Below the pieces are notes generated by a model, which was not told where the DNA came from, made no database searches, and saw only the letters and a list, made by a program, of their open reading frames with translations. A stretch of 7,196 bases of DNA, from assembly GCA_031287815.1 (NCBI GenBank), contig JAITSM010000129.1, positions 1 through 7,196 on the forward strand, given 5' to 3'. The first letter of the stretch is position 1; each line of letters begins with the position of its first letter. Below, piece after piece: positions 4,481 to 7,196 of this stretch. The position numbers were made by a program, and so were the translations under genes. Source of the stretch: Prevotellaceae bacterium (GTDB lineage: Bacteria; Bacteroidota; Bacteroidia; Bacteroidales; UBA932).

Positions 4481-6438
4481 TGAGGGGTTACTGTGTTTAG
4501 AGCCTCTTCTTGCGATGCACGTTTGCCGAATATCTTTTCCAGGTCTTCTGCAAAAATCACTTCTTTCTCGAGCAGCTGTTCCGCCAGTTGGGTAAAACCT
4601 TCACGATGTTCCGCCAGGATTTCCTTTGCGCGTTTGTACGACATATCTATCAGCCGTTTTACTTCTGCGTCCAGCAATTCCGCTGTTTTTTCGCTATAGG
4701 GGTGTTTAAATGCGTAATCCTGTTGCCCCGAAGAGTCGTAATAGCTAAGGTTGCCGACCTTTTCGCTCATGCCGAAATACGCCACCATCGCATAGGCTTG
4801 CTTGGTGATTTTCTCCAAATCGTTCATCGCGCCGGTGGAGATTTTTTCGAATGTCAACTCTTCTGCGGCGCGCCCGCCAAGAGTAGCAGCCATTTCGTCC
4901 AGCATTTGTTCGGTAGTAGTGATTTGCCGTTCTTCGGGCAGGTACCACGCCGCGCCCAGCGCGCGCCCGCGAGGGATGATGGTTACTTTCAGCAGCGGGT
5001 TGGCGTGTTTCAGCCACCAGCTGACTGTGGCGTGCCCCGCTTCATGGAAGGCAATGGTACGTTTTTCCGATGCCGAAATAATTTTGCTTTTCCGTTCCAG
5101 CCCGCCGATGATGCGGTCAATAGCGTCCAGGAAATCCTGTTTGTCGATGACCGGTTTATTTTTCCGCGCCGCAATCAATGCCGCCTCGTTGCACACGTTG
5201 GCAATGTCGGCGCCGGAGAAGCCGGGCGTCTGTTTGGCAAGGAAATCCAGGTCGAAACCGTCGACAAGCTTCAGCCCGCGCGAATGCACTTTGAATATCT
5301 CGGCGCGTTCTCTCAGCTCCGGCAAGTCCACGTGAATCTGGCGGTCGAAGCGGCCGGCGCGCATCAATGCGCCGTCGAGCACGTCGGCGCGGTTGGTGGC
5401 GGCAAGGATAATCACGCCGCTGTTGGAGCCGAAGCCGTCCATCTCGGTGAGCAGCTGGTTCAAGGTATTCTCGCGTTCGTCGTTGGCGGTGAATCCGCCG
5501 TTTTTGCTGCGTGCGCGCCCTACGGCGTCAATTTCGTCGATGAATACAATGCACGGCGCCTTTTCTTTTGCCTGCCGGAACAGGTCGCGTACGCGCGATG
5601 CGCCTACGCCGACAAACATTTCCACAAAGTCGGAGCCCGACATGGAAAAGAACGGCACGTCGGCTTCCCCCGCCACAGCCTTTGCCAGCAAAGTCTTTCC
5701 GGTACCCGGAGGCCCGACGAGCAAAGCGCCTTTGGGAATCTTGCCGCCCAAATCCGTATATTTTTTCGGGTTTTTGAGGAAATCTACTATCTCCATTACT
5801 TCGACTTTGGCTTCTTCCAAGCCTGCCACGTCTTTGAACGTAACCTTGTTTTTATTATCCTTGTCAAACAGCTGCGCTTTGGAGCGGCCAACCGTAAAGA
5901 TGCCGCCCATACCGCCGCCGCCCATGCCCCGCGACATGCCCCGAAAAAGTAAAAACCATAAGGCGATGAGCAATACCGGAAACAGCAGCCAGTCCAAGAT
6001 GCGCGCAAAATAATTGTTATGAACTTCGGTTTCTATTTTCACCCTGTTTTCTTCCGGCGACACGGCGTTGATGGCCTCTACCGTTTGAAACACGTTAAAA
6101 TCGGACTGGCTGATGAAGTAGAAATGCGGCCCTTCCTTCGGCAACGCGGAAAAACGGTTCCTGTATTTCACCAAACTGTCTTTCCGGATATATACATTCA
6201 CACGATCCTGGTTGGTAATAATAGAGAGGCGGTCTACATGACCGGAAGGCAACATCTGTTCTTTCACTTCCTGCCATTCGGCTTTCTGCGGTTCGACGGC
6301 GTCATGGGACGTCCAAAAATAAATCAATATGCCTCCCAACGCTATCCAAATCCACACAGGATTCATGCCTTTTTTCGGGGAATTATTTTTACGCGGCAAC
6401 GGCGGGCGTTGCTGGGAGGGAGGTAGTGTTCCGTTCAT
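4477..6438 (-). CDS. ftsH: ATP-dependent zinc metalloprotease FtsH
   Basis: A membrane-anchored hexameric AAA+ protease that unfolds and degrades misassembled membrane proteins and selected regulators. At 653 residues it is full length. In order: a Pro/Lys-rich cytoplasmic lead (1-25), TM1 (about 28-43), an extracytoplasmic domain (about 45-145), TM2 (about 148-166), a Gly/Met-rich linker (RGMGGGGMGG, 170-179), Walker A GPPGTGKT (242-249), pore motif FVEMFVGVGA (271-280), Walker B IVFIDEID (297-304), second region of homology ATNRADVLDGALMRAGRFDRQ (347-367), and zinc site HEAGH (465-469) with the expected Asp in STGAMND (534-540). The ALGAAWYLPEERQ stretch (493-505) is typical of Bacteroidota. 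The start at 6438 leaves a 12-bp gap after rsfS; Met25 is a possible alternative start but would leave a larger gap. The gene is uninterrupted and all catalytic residues are present. Confidence 0.98.
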   Translation of the reverse strand: MNGTLPPSQQRPPLPRKNNSPKKGMNPVWIWIALGGILIYFWTSHDAVEPQKAEWQEVKEQMLPSGHVDRLSIITNQDRVNVYIRKDSLVKYRNRFSALPKEGPHFYFISQSDFNVFQTVEAINAVSPEENRVKIETEVHNNYFARILDWLLFPVLLIALWFLLFRGMSRGMGGGGMGGIFTVGRSKAQLFDKDNKNKVTFKDVAGLEEAKVEVMEIVDFLKNPKKYTDLGGKIPKGALLVGPPGTGKTLLAKAVAGEADVPFFSMSGSDFVEMFVGVGASRVRDLFRQAKEKAPCIVFIDEIDAVGRARSKNGGFTANDERENTLNQLLTEMDGFGSNSGVIILAATNRADVLDGALMRAGRFDRQIHVDLPELRERAEIFKVHSRGLKLVDGFDLDFLAKQTPGFSGADIANVCNEAALIAARKNKPVIDKQDFLDAIDRIIGGLERKSKIISASEKRTIAFHEAGHATVSWWLKHANPLLKVTIIPRGRALGAAWYLPEERQITTTEQMLDEMAATLGGRAAEELTFEKISTGAMNDLEKITKQAYAMVAYFGMSEKVGNLSYYDSSGQQDYAFKHPYSEKTAELLDAEVKRLIDMSYKRAKEILAEHREGFTQLAEQLLEKEVIFAEDLEKIFGKRASQEEALNTVTPQ

Positions 6439-6450
6439 TCGTTTGTTTGG

Positions 6451-6966
6451 TTATTTCGGGTTTTCACTGTAATCTTTTTGTATGGCGTCCGCCCAAAGCG
6501 CTTCGAGGCGGTAGAACATGCGCCAGGTGGTCTGGAAAATATGCACCACCACGTCGCCGTAGTCCATAATAATCCAAAAAGCATTTTCTTTGCCCTGAAT
6601 GCGCAGCGGTTTTTCCTGCATGCGTTCCTGCATTTCCTTTTCCACATGCTCGGCGAGGGCTGTTACCTGCGTGCCCGAATCGGCGTGGGCAATCACAAAA
6701 TGGTCGCACATCGCAGTATCCAGCGGCGTCAAATCCAACGACAGCACGCTTTGCGCTTTCTTGTCAAGCAGCGCTTGCGCAATCACGTCCACCGGAGTGA
6801 TTTTTTTAACTTTCCGGACAGTTCTTTTAGCGGGTGCGGTTTTTGGGGCATCCTTGCTTTTGGGCGCCTGTTTTTTCGTTGCCGGCGTTCTTTTGGCGGC
6901 GGACGTTTTCGCAGGCGATTTGGCCGTTGTTTTCCTGACGGCTATTTTCTTGGCGGTTTTTGTCAT
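6451..6966 (-). CDS. rsfS: Ribosome silencing factor RsfS with a histone-like basic N-terminal tail
   Basis: RsfS binds ribosomal protein uL14 on the large subunit and blocks subunit joining when nutrients are scarce. The RsfS/Iojap domain fills about residues 57-165: FVIAHADSGTQVTALAEHV (90-108), then GKENAFWIIMDYGDVVVHIF (125-144), then FYRLEALWADA (151-161). The usual bacterial protein has about 105-120 residues; this one has 171. The extra length is an N-terminal tail of about 55 residues with roughly 20 Lys/Arg, one acidic residue and many Ala, Pro and Thr, resembling a histone H1-type tail. The next in-frame Met is residue 86, inside the domain. A promoter (6994-7025) and an AGGAAA sequence (6973-6978) lie directly before the chosen ATG (6964-6966), which supports the long form. 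GTG codons at Val59 or Val61 are possible but less likely starts. This is the first gene of the operon. Confidence 0.93.
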   Translation of the reverse strand: MTKTAKKIAVRKTTAKSPAKTSAAKRTPATKKQAPKSKDAPKTAPAKRTVRKVKKITPVDVIAQALLDKKAQSVLSLDLTPLDTAMCDHFVIAHADSGTQVTALAEHVEKEMQERMQEKPLRIQGKENAFWIIMDYGDVVVHIFQTTWRMFYRLEALWADAIQKDYSENPK

Positions 6967-6972
6967 GCTCTA

Positions 6973-6978
6973 TTTCCT
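6973..6978 (-). promoter_or_regulatory. Ribosome-binding site of rsfS
   Basis: On the minus strand the bases read AGGAAA, six bases before the ATG at 6964-6966. It is purine-rich and at a workable spacing, and it supports Met1 as the start that gives RsfS its basic tail. Shine-Dalgarno use is weak in Bacteroidota, so this is supporting evidence only. Confidence 0.5.
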
Positions 6979-6993
6979 GATGAAATCAATTTG

Positions 6994-7025
6994 CGAATGT
7001 ACAAATTTTTTGGGAGTAGGGCAAA
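6994..7025 (-). promoter_or_regulatory. Bacteroidota-type promoter of the rsfS-ftsH-cdsA-psd-perM-surE operon
   Basis: On the minus strand TTTG (7022-7025) is followed after exactly 20 bases by TACATTCG (6994-7001). This matches the -33 TTTG / -7 TAnnTTTG consensus of Bacteroidota primary sigma factor with one mismatch. Transcription would start around 6987-6989, leaving a leader of only about 20 nt before rsfS. No comparable promoter was noticed inside the operon, and every downstream junction is tight, so the six genes probably share this promoter. Confidence 0.7.
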
Positions 7026-7080
7026 TTTAATGAAGAATGGACAGGGTCGACGCATTTCGATTTTGATAAGTTCTAAGAGG
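7026..7080. other. Short intergenic stretch upstream of the operon promoter
   Basis: Nothing clear is seen here apart from AATGAAGAATGG at about 7030-7041. That is close to the AATGGAGAATGG unit of the repeat at 1040-1093 and may be a repeat remnant. Confidence 0.3.
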
Positions 7081-7101
7081 AAGCCCCGAAGGGGCTTTTT
7101 T
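7081..7101 (+). terminator. Rho-independent terminator-like hairpin
   Basis: AAGCCCC-GAA-GGGGCTT followed by TTTT gives a textbook terminator on the plus strand, yet no plus-strand gene lies upstream in the window. On the minus strand the loop reads TTCG closed by C-G, an exceptionally stable tetraloop, but no U-tract follows. It may stop minus-strand transcripts entering from beyond 7196, stop antisense transcription out of the operon, or simply be part of the repeat block it adjoins. Confidence 0.55.
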
Positions 7102-7184
7102 GAGTTAAGAACTAAAAGTTAAGAACTAAAAGTTAGCTGGCGCCAGCACTTTTAACTTTTAGTTTTTAGTTCTTAACTCAAAAA
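7097..7184. repeat. Long A/T-rich inverted repeat with GCTGGCGCCAGC palindrome in the loop
   Basis: The segments 7097-7117 plus 7125-7134 pair with the continuous arm 7154-7184. This makes about 31 base pairs with a single 7-base bulge (7118-7124), which corresponds to part of an extra direct-repeat unit (GTTAAGAACTAAAA). The loop (7135-7153) contains the perfect 12-base palindrome GCTGGCGCCAGC at 7136-7147. Confidence 0.8.
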
Positions 7185-7196
7185 GGCGCCAGCCCA
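7185..7196. repeat. GGCGCCAGCC repeat tip at the window edge
   Basis: GGCGCCAGCC at 7185-7194 is identical to the left tip of the cassette at 801-810. It may open another cassette that continues outside the window, or be the outer tip of the 7097-7184 block. The window ends before this can be decided. Confidence 0.5.

Noticed and set aside
4510..5952. 480-residue open frame on the plus strand
   Set aside because: It lies entirely antisense to ftsH, which has every catalytic motif of its family; the antisense frame has no recognisable domain and is a by-product of codon bias.
7097..7184. CRISPR-like direct repeats (AACTAAAAGTT units)
   Set aside because: Units are short, contiguous and without unique spacers; they form the two arms of one hairpin, and no cas gene is present.

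Overview
The window looks like chromosome from a member of the Bacteroidota, probably the Bacteroidales. The reasons are the gene order rsfS-ftsH-cdsA-psd, the Bacteroidota style of FtsH (GAAWYLPEERQ stretch, NRADVLD in the second region of homology), promoters of the TTTG / TAnnTTTG type instead of E. coli -35/-10 boxes, and weak, A-rich ribosome-binding regions. I cannot name a genus.

Layout from right to left, following transcription. Positions 7081-7196 hold a terminator-like hairpin and a long A/T-rich inverted repeat with a GCTGGCGCCAGC palindrome in its loop. A good Bacteroidota promoter at 6994-7025 drives six minus-strand genes packed end to end: rsfS (ribosome silencing factor with a basic tail), ftsH (membrane AAA+ protease), cdsA (CDP-diacylglycerol synthase), psd (phosphatidylserine decarboxylase), a PerM/AI-2E-type membrane protein, and surE (5'-nucleotidase). 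The last five junctions are 12-18 bp gaps or ATGA/TAATG overlaps, so this is very likely one operon. It joins ribosome silencing, membrane protein quality control and phosphatidylethanolamine synthesis: CdsA makes CDP-diacylglycerol, and Psd performs the last step to PE. The PS synthase that would sit between them is not in the window.

Positions 801-1100, just past surE, form a compact mosaic of hairpins bounded by a perfect 21-bp inverted repeat whose tips read GGCGCCAGCC/GGCTGGCGCC. One of its repeat arms runs into the surE stop codon. Its right part (terminator-like hairpin, then a long stem with GCTGGCGCC in the loop) has the same architecture as the block at 7081-7194, although the stem sequences are unrelated. 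This looks like a modular family of intergenic repeats.

Positions 412-764 are AT-rich and contain no convincing gene. A minus-strand promoter-like sequence at 735-764 would give a leader of roughly 315 nt before the last gene, a truncated secreted protein of unknown function (1-411). The leader contains two successive modules, each with two INTERLOCKED inverted repeats (order x-y-x'-y'), so each module can fold in two alternative ways. This is the least explained structure in the window and the best candidate for an undescribed regulatory RNA.
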